Origin: Burkholderia sp. E7m39
Lineage (GTDB): Bacteria > Pseudomonadota > Gammaproteobacteria > Burkholderiales > Burkholderiaceae
Assembly: GCA_001319865.1 (NCBI GenBank)
Contig: BBSL01000032.1
Coordinates: 1-32,191 of the forward strand
Direction of reading: 5' to 3'
DNA length: 32,191 bases
Part shown: positions 7,898 to 16,249 of the stretch, piece by piece
Layout of the letters: every line of letters starts with the position of its first letter
Numbering within the stretch: the first letter of the stretch is position 1
Position numbers and translations under genes: made by a program
The notes under the pieces: model-generated
Database searches by the model: none
Seen by the model: only the letters and a program-made list of their open reading frames with translations
Told to the model about the DNA's origin: nothing

Positions 7898-8225
7898 TCA
7901 AAGAGATTTTTTCAAAAATCTCTCCAGCAGATAGCTGTTTTTCCTGGTTGCCCGGTCGGCGGCCAAATGATGACCTCTCACGCGACATATACTCAAGGCA
8001 GCCTACCTCCATGGTGGACTGCCGCATGACTGGTCGGACATCAACGACAGCGGTCATGGGACAACCGGTACTGTGGGATAGTCTTGAGACACCGGACGGG
8101 GTGGCGAAGTTAGCGCCCTGAGACAAACGGCTGACGGGCGACGCTGGCTCCGAGGGGCATCTCATGATGCTTCGGAATGTGTCTGAAGGCCCCGTTCAGG
8201 ATAAGGCGGGGCTCAACTTCACCAA
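7898..8225. repeat. Dispersed repeat, copy A (uninterrupted)
   Basis: This ~330-bp segment recurs, diverged, as two separated halves at 22652-22862 and 23693-23809. The best-conserved block includes GGTACTGTGGGATAG (8067-8081), shared exactly. Right-half matches include TAGCGCCCTG (8111-8120), CGACGCTG and GGATAAGGCGGG. A hairpin near the left part (GGCAG 7997-8001 with CTGCC 8019-8023, extended by TCCA/TGGA) has a counterpart of different sequence in the other copy. A TATACT sequence precedes it (7988-7993). Short frames inside are not consistently conserved. It could be a non-coding RNA, a mobile-element remnant or a conserved intergenic frame. Confidence 0.6.
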
Positions 8226-8286
8226 GGGGCATTCATAAAAACAAAGCATGTTCGATAGGGAAAAAGCGGGTTGTTGAGGTCAACAG

Positions 8287-8505
8287 ATGCAAACTGAGAA
8301 CTACCGCGGATTCTCGCTCTGGGGTCATGCCATCCTGCAGCAGGAAGACGTCCTTCAGGCTGAGCGATATGCAGCCAGCGGCACAATCACGCGAGAAACG
8401 AAGTTCACAAAAGCATCGGGCATTCTGGGGGTCTTCAATTCTGAAGAGGAAGCGGTGAGCGCTGGACTTGCGTGGGCACGCGCCTGGGTTGACAGCCACG
8501 GGTGA
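8287..8505 (+). CDS. Small hypothetical protein downstream of repeat copy A
   Basis: A 72-residue protein with ATG 8287 and GAGGT 7-11 nt upstream. It reads as a compact alpha/beta protein: YRGFSLWGHAILQQEDVLQA, then ASGTITRETKF and a C-terminal helix EEEAVSAGLAWARAWVDS. The last helix resembles that of the gene at 6834. No signal peptide or known motif. Function unknown. Confidence 0.6.
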   Translation: MQTENYRGFSLWGHAILQQEDVLQAERYAASGTITRETKFTKASGILGVFNSEEEAVSAGLAWARAWVDSHG

Positions 8506-8718
8506 CCACTTTTACGCGTTGCACGCGCTCGGAGCGATTTCTGTATCAACTCGTTTGCTAGAAATGTCTTTAGCCGGCTGGTGTCCTCCGGTCGTGGGCT
8601 GTACCTACCCGTGCTAGCCCGTTCGCGTACGAACTTCCAGCCAGGACGTCAATTTAACGTGCCTGGAAAATGTTCGCCTACGAATCCGACTCACCTAAAG
8701 ATACCGCTTGGCGTCGCA

Positions 8719-9192
8719 CTAAGAGCCCAGGTCCGTTCTTGAGACACGCATTATCAGTTCCGCCACCCGGCAATGCAGAGATTTCCACCGTTCCAATTCC
8801 CGCTGGAGAATTGCCAACTCGTTGCGCTGTGCGGACGTATTCACGTTAATCCGCGCGAGCACAGCCAAATATTCCTGAAGTAGCCTGACGTGCTCCTGGC
8901 GGTATTTCATTTGCTCGCGGGCGTTCTCAAGCTGATTTAACAGATTTGGCATCATACGCGATGGGTTCGCCCCGCTAGAGCACGAGTCCTCCCATTTCGG
9001 CTCGTACTGAGCTCTTTGCGGAGCCCACTCTCTCCATCTCGGCCCGGTCTGACTTATCCAAGCTTCAACCTCGGATTCGCACGTGAAGCCGTGCACCTGT
9101 GTTTCAAATCCATCGGGCCATGTCACAAGCACGTAAAACCCAGCGCTGCCTGCTAGCTGCCTCACTGCATAGCTCGGGCTTTGAGTGTTCAT
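8719..9192 (-). CDS. Hypothetical protein with C-terminal coiled coil
   Basis: A 157-residue protein. ATG 9192 has GAAGGA upstream and is preferred to the more upstream start at 9234. Residues 1-65 form a small domain (YAVRQLAGSAGFYVLVTWPD, then HGFTCESEVEAWI and a W at ~55) of the type seen in short proteobacterial hypothetical proteins. Residues ~75-150 are strongly helical with heptad spacing (LLNQLENAREQMKYRQEHVR, LLQEYLAVLARI, LAILQRELERW), suggesting oligomerisation. No catalytic motif. Confidence 0.7.
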   Translation of the reverse strand: MNTQSPSYAVRQLAGSAGFYVLVTWPDGFETQVHGFTCESEVEAWISQTGPRWREWAPQRAQYEPKWEDSCSSGANPSRMMPNLLNQLENAREQMKYRQEHVRLLQEYLAVLARINVNTSAQRNELAILQRELERWKSLHCRVAELIMRVSRTDLGS

Positions 9193-9393
9193 AAATGGTC
9201 CTTCGTTGTGAAAGAGAGCCGCACCACGGGTCATACTGCGGCAATCTACTACGATGGGGCGCCAGTCGTCACCATTTGCAGGTTGTCCAGAACTTACCCT
9301 TTATGGACACGTAAGGTCCCAAGGCCTTCGACGTCTCGGTCGAGCGCGGCGGTCCACAGCCATGGCAGACGCGATTCCATTATCGTTCTGGCC

Positions 9394-9831
9394 CTATGGC
9401 CAGCACCTGGAATCTACTGGCTGCGCACGCGACGGCGCCCGGTCATCGAATCGTGGTCGCCCGGACACCTCTGCCAGACGTTCCGCGATAAAAATGTTCA
9501 CTGACTCCATCAGCCTTGTTAGGTTAGCCGGCTTCCTGAAAAACGCCGTCCAGCAAGGTGGTCCGTCTTCCGGCTCCGGCATCGCTGACAGCAAGATGAT
9601 AGGTAGGTCGGTGAGCGCCGGCGCACACCGCACCCGGCGGCAAAGCTCGGCGCCGTCCATATCGGGCATCTGCCAGTCAGTGACGATGAGACGTGGAAGT
9701 TCACGTTGCAGTTTTCGCAGTGCTTCGCGTCCATTTTCGGCGAGCACCACATGGTGTCCGCACGATTCCAATGCCAACTGGAGGGCCCATAGATTTTCGA
9801 GGTCGTCATCGACCAGAAGCACAGTAGACAT
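9394..9831 (-). CDS. Single-domain response regulator (CheY-like receiver)
   Basis: A 145-residue protein beginning at ATG 9831. The receiver domain occupies residues 1-~115: acidic pair VLLVDDDLEN, phospho-acceptor Asp in IVTDWQMPDMDG, conserved Ser in ILLSAMPE and Lys in FFRKPANL. The last ~30 residues are Arg/Pro-rich with no domain. Without an output domain it probably works through protein contacts or as a phosphate sink. The nearby GAF-kinase at 11680 has no receiver of its own, so this could once have served that kinase; this is inference. Confidence 0.87.
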   Translation of the reverse strand: MSTVLLVDDDLENLWALQLALESCGHHVVLAENGREALRKLQRELPRLIVTDWQMPDMDGAELCRRVRCAPALTDLPIILLSAMPEPEDGPPCWTAFFRKPANLTRLMESVNIFIAERLAEVSGRPRFDDRAPSRAQPVDSRCWP

Positions 9832-9963
9832 GGTTGTACGCTGAGGCGGTAGCCATCATCGCCATATCGATATTGTTCGCGGACCTCGGCTGCTGGCGAA
9901 CATGAGCACGTGAGCGCGCAGTATCGCCTCGCCCTCAGTGCAAGGCGATGCACCATTGAGGTA

Positions 9964-10326
9964 CTACTGCGCTGACGAAGCCGCCGTATCGGACGCGCCC
10001 TTTGCGTGAGGTCTGTAATTCTTCGACGTGCCCGACGGAGCCTTCATCGTATTCGAACCCTTCGAACTCGATGTGGTGCCCGTCGCGCCGCTGGCGTTCG
10101 GCGTGCTCATTCCAGTCCCGCCTTGGCCGGCCGCGCCGCCGCCACCGCCGTTCCCACCACCGCCTCCCGCAGTCCCGCTGCCTTGAGCGAACGTCGGGCC
10201 GGCAAACGCAAAGAGAATTGCACCACACAATACGGCCTTCTTTGGTGTTTTCTTGGCTGTCTCCCTTGAAATGCCCCTGCGACTTTTATCGGTCAGGGCG
10301 ATGCATGTGTCCGGTTCATCATTCAT
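9964..10326 (-). CDS. Gly-rich exported protein, translationally coupled to PRC-barrel gene
   Basis: A 120-residue protein whose ATG (10326-10324) directly follows the TAA of the PRC-barrel gene (10329-10327). A charged N-terminus of ~30 residues precedes a hydrophobic core KAVLCGAILFAFAGPTFA and a probable cleavage site after TFA. The mature part is Gly/Ser/Thr/Asn-rich with AAGQGGTGMSTPNASGATGT, matching the paralogue at 1510-1791. The unusually long n-region may mean the true start is further in. Likely unstructured and periplasmic or surface-located; function unknown. Confidence 0.7.
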   Translation of the reverse strand: MNDEPDTCIALTDKSRRGISRETAKKTPKKAVLCGAILFAFAGPTFAQGSGTAGGGGGNGGGGGAAGQGGTGMSTPNASGATGTTSSSKGSNTMKAPSGTSKNYRPHAKGASDTAASSAQ

Positions 10327-10800
10327 TTAGATGTCGGCCGCGCTCTCACGCCCTCCGACGACGTCTTGCGTGACGGCCCAGTACGGCTGTCGACTGTAGT
10401 ATTGGTGAAGTTGTGCGCCCCAGGCCGGGTCCGCCATTGCAGGCCAGTGGTCGCGGTCAAAGCCGGGGTCGTCCTTGAGCTGCTGAGCAGTGATGTCAAC
10501 GCGGAAGCATTGCTCATCGGTATCGAGGGTAAGCGCGCTCCAGGGAATCGCATGCAGTGTCGTGCCCATCCCCAGAAAGCCGCCCTCTGAAAGTACAGCG
10601 TACGCGACGCGTCCGCTGCGCACGTCAAGCATGATGTCCGAAATCTTGCCAACTTCCGCGCCGTCTGACGTGATGACCTTGTCACCATCAAGCGTCGCAG
10701 CCGCCATTACTTCCGGTCCGGGCCCTTTCCCGCGTCCGCTTCCGACAACCTGGGCGCCGGCGCCGGACGTATTACCATTCGGGTCGAGTGGTGTGCTCAT
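10327..10800 (-). CDS. PRC-barrel domain protein (copy 2)
   Basis: A 157-residue protein; ATG 10800 has AGGGGAAAA upstream. It is the paralogue of the protein at 2916: a Gly/Pro-rich leader ending GPGPEVMAAATLDGDKV, the barrel core DIMLDVRSGRVAYAVLS and TLHAIPWSALTLD, and the tail PGFDRDHWPAMADPAWG. No signal peptide. It is followed without a gap by the Gly-rich gene, so the two are co-translated; a cytosolic barrel coupled to an exported protein is an unusual pairing. Function unknown. Confidence 0.88.
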   Translation of the reverse strand: MSTPLDPNGNTSGAGAQVVGSGRGKGPGPEVMAAATLDGDKVITSDGAEVGKISDIMLDVRSGRVAYAVLSEGGFLGMGTTLHAIPWSALTLDTDEQCFRVDITAQQLKDDPGFDRDHWPAMADPAWGAQLHQYYSRQPYWAVTQDVVGGRESAADI

Positions 10801-10925
10801 GGTTTTCCCCTGCTGGATGTTGTACGCATCTGACCGCATCCGCCATTCCAGCATCGGAGCGGAAGCGCTTGTATGGCTGCGCGCGCCGCGAGTCCAATGC
10901 GCGAACCCGCGCCTTCACGTGAACT

Positions 10926-11090
10926 CTATTTCGCGGCGTCCGCTCCCGAGGCCTCCGATGAGCTGCCCGCGAGCAACTGCTGGCGGGCCTTTTCCCAGTA
11001 TTCCTCCGAGCGACCTTCTGGACTGCCATCGTTCTCCCACAAATAGAAAGCTAGCGTTCGAATCTGTTCCTCGGTGACGGGCGCGTCCAT
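10926..11090 (-). CDS. DUF2934 family small protein
   Basis: A 54-residue protein. ATG 11090 is supported by AGGAGGT 6 nt upstream. The sequence VTEEQIRTLAFYLWENDGSP followed by EGRSEEYWEKARQQLL is the DUF2934 pattern (I..rAY.LWe..G.p.G....fW..A...l), a short helical domain found in many Rhizobiales and Burkholderiales. The tail is Ala/Ser-rich. It probably heads a short minus-strand group with the PRC-barrel and Gly-rich genes. Biochemical role unknown. Confidence 0.85.
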   Translation of the reverse strand: MDAPVTEEQIRTLAFYLWENDGSPEGRSEEYWEKARQQLLAGSSSEASGADAAK

Positions 11091-11679
11091 TTCGACCTCC
11101 TGTATGGTTACTTTTCGTGTCGAGCAAGGCGCGTGCTCAGCTTCGACGAACGCGTGGCTCGACCCAAACCCATTGTCGTGAGCAGAGAGCAACGGGCAGT
11201 GAGCGGAACAGCCAGTCGACGTTCGGTCAAATAATCTTTGGGCGAGAGCCAGTTAGAGCGCGCCGCTACAGCGGTTTTACTTCGTCCGCCACGTGTTGCC
11301 GCTACGCAAGAGCACCGTGCGAGCCGTGCTTTTGCTCACTGTGGCGGGAGCACCGCCCCCAATTCTCCGCCGGCCGTATCGAATCCTACGGTTATCCCCC
11401 AGTGACTATCGGTGCGCGATTCCCGGTGCGACGGGTAGAAGCCGCGGCGCATCGAGGTCAGAAGGGCTGACGCGTGATTTTCGCGCCAGATACCGTTCGA
11501 CCGCGGACTCACTCCGCCGTCGGTCTCTTTGACATTCGCACAAACGTCGGGCATGGTGAACCGCGGCATAAGGCCTGGAACGGTGTTTGCTCAGAATATC
11601 AATTCCCGGCCCATCGCATTTCGATGCCCGACGCCTCGAGACCTGCGCAGACCGTGCACATATCAACTTTGGCGCAGAC
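11091..11679. other. Intergenic stretch between divergent genes
   Basis: About 590 bases without a supported gene. Several short frames exist but lack ribosome sites and family similarity. It must contain the promoters of the DUF2934 group and the kinase pseudogene. Confidence 0.35.
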
Positions 11680-12969
11680 ATGTCTTCGAACGAAACCGGC
11701 ATTCGTGCGGCGCACCGCGAGTCGCTTATTACCCACGAGCTCGCGTCGCGAGTAAGTCGCCGACCTAACTATGGGGCGGAAGCCAGGGTCCTTAGGCGCC
11801 TCGCCCATGCGCTCGCCACTTCCGACGCTGCAATGCTGGACATGCTGGCGTCCGAGGCGGCCCGACTTTGCCGCGCAGGCAGCGCCGGAATCAGCGTGCT
11901 TGAGTCACCGCCAGACATGCAGGCGAGTTTTCGCTGGACGGCGCTGGCCGGCCACTGCGCACCGCTTCTGAACACTTACAGGCCCTTTGACGACAGCGTC
12001 TGCGGCGTCACGCTGGCCATGGGCAAGCCCGAACTGTTAAAGCGCCCCAACGTTATTTCCCGTCGATAGAAGCGCTCTCGCCACCCGTCGTCGAGGCCCT
12101 GCTTGTGCCCATCCCGGTCGGCGACGGTCCGTGGGGTGCCATCTGGGTAATGTCCCACGACGAAAACGCCCGTTTTGACGCCGAAGACCTGCGTCTGCTG
12201 TCGAGCCTTGCTGACTTTACAGGAGCAGCGATGCAGGTGGCCCGCATGCAGGCCCTCGCCGAGAAGCGCGCGAACGAAGCGGAGGAGGCTCAGGCCGGGT
12301 TGCGGCAGGCGGAAGAGCGCACCCACGAATTCATCGCAACGCTAAGCCACGAACTTAGAAGCCCGATTGCGCCCGTCATTTCGTCACTGGAGGTTCTGAG
12401 CCGCACCGAAGCAGCCGGGTCGGCGGCCTCACGCGCGCTGGAGATAGCGCAACGCAGTGCACGCTGTGCAGCCTGCGATGGAGGTCCGCAGACATCAACT
12501 GACGGTCCAGACACCGTCGGAGCCCATCGCACTACACGCCGACGCCGCGCGCCTCACGCAGGTGCTCGTGAACCTGCTTGGCAATTCCGCCAAATACTCG
12601 CCCGATGGCAGGCACATTGAGCTCACCGCTACCGTCGAGCAAGAACCCACTGTCGGAGGGAAAACGTCGCCAGGCATGGTCAAATTTACCGTCACGGACG
12701 ACGGGCATGGCATTCCCGCGGACAAGCTCCCCTACGTGTTCGACATGTTTACGCAGTTCGCTTCGCGTCCCGCGACAGCAGATTCCGGCCTCGGAATCGG
12801 ACTCCCACTTGTCAGGTACCTAGTGGAGTGCCATGGCGGGACGGTCTGCGTTGCGGGTGGCAATGGACGGAAGGGAACCACGGTCTCCGTCATGCTTCCG
12901 GTGCTTGAACGCCTTCAGATTATCTCGCCGATGCAATGGCAGGAAAGCATGAACGAGCGGACGAGATGA
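11680..12969 (+). pseudogene. GAF-histidine kinase, decayed (frameshift plus internal deletion)
   Basis: Starts at ATG 11680. The GAF domain (AGSAGISVLESP..., then FRWTALAGHCAP) runs to about 12035. A 1-nt loss in the tract 12036-12048 shifts the frame; the protein resumes as QRYFPSIEALSPPVVEALLV and GAIWVMSHDENARFD. The HisKA helix is present with H-box TLSHELRSPIAP. At ~12456 it jumps from ALEIAQRS straight to VHAVQPAMEVRRHQL in another frame, losing roughly 35-40 codons of the second dimerisation helix. HATPase_c then follows intact (NSAKYSPDG, DDGHGIP, GLGIGLPLVRYL). There is no receiver domain. It cannot make a normal kinase. Confidence 0.82.
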
Positions 12970-13221
12970 ACCTGTCGCGCCCAAACCCCGGCAGCAAGCA
13001 TAGTAAGAGCGCTGAAGCATGTTGGGGTAATCGCGAACTTCCGCAGAGCGACCCGGGGCGCTGTCTGACGAGGGCGCTGTCCGCACGCACTCGGCCTCAA
13101 TTCCTGCCCGTCGCTCGATGACGATATTCGATTCCGGCGATTAACGCGGCCCATACCTTCACTGGCCGGCGTGAAGCATACTGTCGCTCACACGTAGCGT
13201 TGCAATGACGGAGGTGCTGCC

Positions 13222-13323
13222 ATGGACGACCAGTTTGAGAGACGCGAGCTGCTGCTTCACCTCGGGGACATGCTCGAAGCACTGAACTTTCTCGCCAGAC
13301 TGGCCAACCGGATGCACCGGTAG
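13222..13323 (+). CDS. 33-residue small protein upstream of and overlapping the next gene
   Basis: ATG 13222 has GGAGG 7 nt upstream, a strong site for such a short frame. The product MDDQFERRELLLHLGDMLEA then LNFLARLANRMHR is an amphipathic helix. Its TAG overlaps the GTG of the next gene (taGTG), typical of translational coupling. It may be a real small protein or a leader peptide. Confidence 0.5.
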   Translation: MDDQFERRELLLHLGDMLEALNFLARLANRMHR

Positions 13324-13736
13324 TGCAGCTTGCGACACAGGATTCGCTGCGGGATTTCGCGTTCCTCCGAATGGTCGCACCGGAGATGACCGTGTCCGTG
13401 TTCTGCGCACGCGTCGCCAGTGCGTTTTTCCTGTGGCCGAAGGAACTGCTCGAGGCGACGCTTAACCGCAAGGCGCTTGCGTCGACCGTCCAGCATGACC
13501 TGTTTGATGGTAATCCTTCCGGCTGGAGGGCGTATGTCGCCTACATGAGGAAGAAAGTCAGGTGGTACGGGGCTGGCCTTCCCGAGATAAATAGCGGCGC
13601 CTCTGAAGAACCAGTGTACGCTACCGCCCACGCAAGTCCGGTCGAAGCCGCGGTCGAAGCCGCGCCGCTTGCCGAATGGGATGCGCCGGATGAGAAAAAG
13701 GGTTGGCCGTGGCCCCAGCCGGGCTCGACGTCGTGA
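13323..13736 (+). CDS. Hypothetical protein coupled to the preceding small ORF
   Basis: A 137-residue protein starting at GTG 13323 inside the stop of the preceding 33-codon frame. Residues 1-70 are mixed helical (LRDFAFLRMVAPEMTVSVF, SAFFLWPKELLEATLNRKA), then a Trp/Tyr/Lys segment WRAYVAYMRKKVRWYG, and an acidic Ala/Pro tail containing a tandem VEAAVEAAP from a 12-bp DNA repeat. No known domain, signal peptide or clear membrane helix. Reliance on coupling for its start is inferred from the lack of a separate ribosome site. Confidence 0.55.
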   Translation: MQLATQDSLRDFAFLRMVAPEMTVSVFCARVASAFFLWPKELLEATLNRKALASTVQHDLFDGNPSGWRAYVAYMRKKVRWYGAGLPEINSGASEEPVYATAHASPVEAAVEAAPLAEWDAPDEKKGWPWPQPGSTS

Positions 13737-13969
13737 TGCATCACCGCCCGAACAAGAACTGATGGTATGGCACGCGTACAGCCATCGTCGCATGCCGGCA
13801 CGCGGATAGTCCGGCCCGATAGGGGCCGGCGGAAATCGGTCGCAGCTTGGCCGGCTTCCCCGCTGCGCCCCTCCCTTCCCGACGGGCACTGCTGGCACGC
13901 ACGTTGCATCGATGCAGGTGCGGGTCGCCGTGCATCAGGATGCGCCTTCTCGCTGGAGCGGAGGACAAA

Positions 13970-14221
13970 ATGACCAATACCCGAGAGCAATCCTTACGTT
14001 ACGTGGTGGAAAAGTGGCTTGCGTTTAACCCTCCGGGTTTGGCAAAGGTCATCGCGTTTGGCCGCACGCCCCTGGGCCGAGGGCGTTACGTGTGTGTTGA
14101 AACCACGCACGACAGCCGGAACCTCGCGCTCTTCTTTTTTCGGCACGGCGACGGCTGCTGGAGGGTGTTTCCTCCTGCCACGACGTTGCCGAACATGGCG
14201 CTCGAGCGTCTGGCTGCTTAA
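13970..14221 (+). CDS. Small conserved hypothetical protein (copy 2 of a two-member family)
   Basis: An 83-residue protein starting at ATG 13970 behind GGAGCGGAGG. It is the paralogue of the protein at 5398: QSLRYVVEKWLAF, GRGRYVCVETT and ALFFFRHGDGCWRVFPP. It lacks the basic tail of the first copy. No catalytic motif or export signal. The duplicated family lies in both halves of the accessory region, in line with segmental duplication. Function unknown. Confidence 0.75.
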   Translation: MTNTREQSLRYVVEKWLAFNPPGLAKVIAFGRTPLGRGRYVCVETTHDSRNLALFFFRHGDGCWRVFPPATTLPNMALERLAA

Positions 14222-14456
14222 TCTGAACCCGCAGAGCTGCCTTCCGCCAGACGTCCGGGTGCAGCGGCCACGCCCGACTGCCCCGCCAATAGCCTCTGAC
14301 TTCGCGTCAGCCTGTTTCCGACGCGACGACCTGTTCGGCTAGGCAGGATGACTAAGCTTTTTGCGGTCGCACCACCAAGAGTAGTCTCAGCACCGGATGG
14401 TGCCGGACCGGCCAACCGGCCGCGCATGCAGGGTTGCGAGATTGGATAAAGAAGAA

Positions 14457-15050
14457 ATGAAGACGCTAAAAATCGACCAGTTACGACCGACTCAGGTGAC
14501 CCATGGCATGCGGGAAATACGGGACAAGACGAAAGAGTACCGGTCATTGACGGGCCATGACCTGGAAATGGCAATTGCTGAGAAGCCGGTCCCCGTCGTG
14601 CTTGGCCCCGGTGCGGCTCCGTTCGTCATCGACCATCACCACGTTGCCACTGCGCTGTGGCGTGCGGACGTAAAGCGCGTTCCCGTCGTGCTGGTCAGCG
14701 ACCTCTCGTCGCTTTCGACGGCCGGGTTCTGGCTCACGATGGAAAACAATCGTTGGACCTATCCGTATGATGCCCATGGCCGGCGCGTGTCATTCACCGA
14801 CATGCGCGAACACGTCTGGGAACTGGACGACGACGAATTCCGGAGTTTGTCGGCGTCAGTACGCGATGCAGGCGGTTACGAGAAGACTGCCGTGCCCCTC
14901 GAAGAATTCCGGTGGTCCGATTTCTTGCGTCGCAATTTGCCACTGCCTGAGAATGATGCAGAATTCGACGCGCTCGTGGGGCAGGCGGTGAAGCTCGCAA
15001 AGAGCAAGGCAGCGCTAGGACTCCCCGGGTACCTGGGACCAGCGGACTGA
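14457..15050 (+). CDS. ParB-like nuclease-domain protein (ParBc_2/COG4318 type)
   Basis: A 197-residue protein. ATG 14457 is preceded by AAGAAGAA, and the protein match begins here rather than at the upstream in-frame ATG 14397. Key blocks: LKIDQLRPTQVTHGMREI, then a VPVVLGPGAAPFVIDHHHVA block containing the ParB-like His-rich signature, and a C-terminal region LDDDEFRSLSASVRDAGGYE followed by FRWSDFLRRNLPLP. Proteins of this type are distinct from chromosome-partitioning ParB and have no HTH; their biochemical role is not established. A damaged piece of a second copy lies at 18421-18532. Confidence 0.83.
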   Translation: MKTLKIDQLRPTQVTHGMREIRDKTKEYRSLTGHDLEMAIAEKPVPVVLGPGAAPFVIDHHHVATALWRADVKRVPVVLVSDLSSLSTAGFWLTMENNRWTYPYDAHGRRVSFTDMREHVWELDDDEFRSLSASVRDAGGYEKTAVPLEEFRWSDFLRRNLPLPENDAEFDALVGQAVKLAKSKAALGLPGYLGPAD

Positions 15051-15259
15051 CGGAACCGGCAAGCCTGGCGCTTCACGTCGAAGACTACTCGCGGGAACTC
15101 GTGTGAACCTGTCGCATGGAACATTGCACAGCGATTGCACCCGGACAGCCGGCGCACCCAAGGCGTTTGTCGCCACACCTCGCCATGCGGAACTTCGTCG
15201 GTGCCGCGCGGCCGCACGGCATGAGTCGCTATCCGGTCAACGCCGGGCGGGAGAATCGA

Positions 15260-15726
15260 ATGGACATGGTCGTAGCGATACTCGGGGAAGGAAAAGAGCT
15301 TGATGCGCTGCAGATGGCGCCGTCTTCTTCCTGGCGCTTGTCTTCATTCGCATATTCGCCCTTTGACTACGTGGTCGCCATACTGCTCGCGCAACGTTAA
15401 GCCGCGTCATTGTCGGCGCGTCGCCCGCCGTGCCGACGCTGGTTGCATCGCTCGTGATGGTGGTGATACATCGAGCGCTCGCGTGGGCATGTGTGCATTC
15501 ACCGCGACTGGAGTCGCTCGCCGTTGGCGTCGAAAGAGAAGTCTTCAGGGACGGGCAGTTCAACACGAAGCAGATGTCCGCTGCGCTCATCACCCGGACC
15601 GACGTGCTCGAGACGGCGCGCCAGGAACTCCACACGCTTGACCTCGACGATGTGCAAGTTGGGATTCTCGAGCGCAATGGGCAGGTGAGCGTCATCCGGG
15701 AACGGGCCACTTCCGGCGCCCATTGA
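15260..15726 (+). pseudogene. DUF421/YetF-like membrane protein, decayed
   Basis: Starts at ATG 15260 behind GGGAG. The pieces are DALQMA, then AVFFLALVFIRI in another frame, then SPFDYVVAILL back in the first frame, ending at TAA 15398-15400. One base shift near 15391 restores ATLSRVIVGASP, PTLVASLVMVVIHRALAW and the soluble domain VFRDGQFNTKQM, DLDDVQVGILERNGQVSVI to the stop at 15726. Relative to DUF421 proteins the GRRSFG-type segment between the first membrane helices is missing. At least two frame changes and a deletion make function unlikely. Confidence 0.78.
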
Positions 15727-15754
15727 AATGCTTGGACGCCCAAATCGGCGCGCC

Positions 15755-16249
15755 TCACCCGAACGACTGGAAAGCCTCCTTTCGGGCAGCCTCGGCAGTC
15801 GGAAAGGAGTCGACGAGACTGCAGCTGCTTGCGACGGCCTCGAAGCTGCTCTCCTTGAAGGTGAAAATGAAATGGCGTAGTGCTACCGGCGATGCGATGT
15901 CCGGCCACCATTCAGCAACAAGGGTCGACCTCAGAACCTCGTATGCTGCGTAAGCACGCAGGCCCTTTGCATGAAGGACATGCCGGCTCACTTCCCGGTC
16001 GTTGGGCGGACCGAGACTCGCAAACACTGCACCGCCGAATCTCACTAGGCAGAACGGTTCTCCGTTCCGAATGGCCTGACCGGCCTGGTTCAAGTCGGGC
16101 AAAGCGATGTGGTAAACGAGGAGCGCTCTTTCTTCATCGATGACGAGAAACGGTTCGGTGGACGCGCGTGCAGGCATGGGCACGGTACTGAGCGGCACGG
16201 GCGTGTTGTCCCCTCCACCCACGAAGCTACCCGTCGTCCCCGAGCACAT
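15755..16249 (-). CDS. Hypothetical protein
   Basis: A protein of about 164 residues from ATG 16249 (a GTG at 16258 is an alternative; neither has a strong ribosome site). The first ~25 residues are low-complexity. The rest looks like a folded domain: FLVIDEERALLVYHIALPDL, FCLVRFGGAVFASLGPPND, then helices around LRAYAAYEVLRSTLVAEWWP and a C-terminal FPTAEAARKEAFQSF. No known family was recognised. It converges with the DUF421 pseudogene. Confidence 0.6.
   Translation of the reverse strand: MCSGTTGSFVGGGDNTPVPLSTVPMPARASTEPFLVIDEERALLVYHIALPDLNQAGQAIRNGEPFCLVRFGGAVFASLGPPNDREVSRHVLHAKGLRAYAAYEVLRSTLVAEWWPDIASPVALRHFIFTFKESSFEAVASSCSLVDSFPTAEAARKEAFQSFG

Noticed and set aside
7756..8121. 121-codon plus-strand frame through repeat copy A
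   Set aside because: Starts at the HU terminator; the frame is not conserved in repeat copy B, where another frame stays open.
15237..15911. 224-codon minus-strand open frame
   Set aside because: Antisense to the DUF421 pseudogene; composition is Arg/Ser/Thr-rich shadow sequence with no domain or ribosome site.
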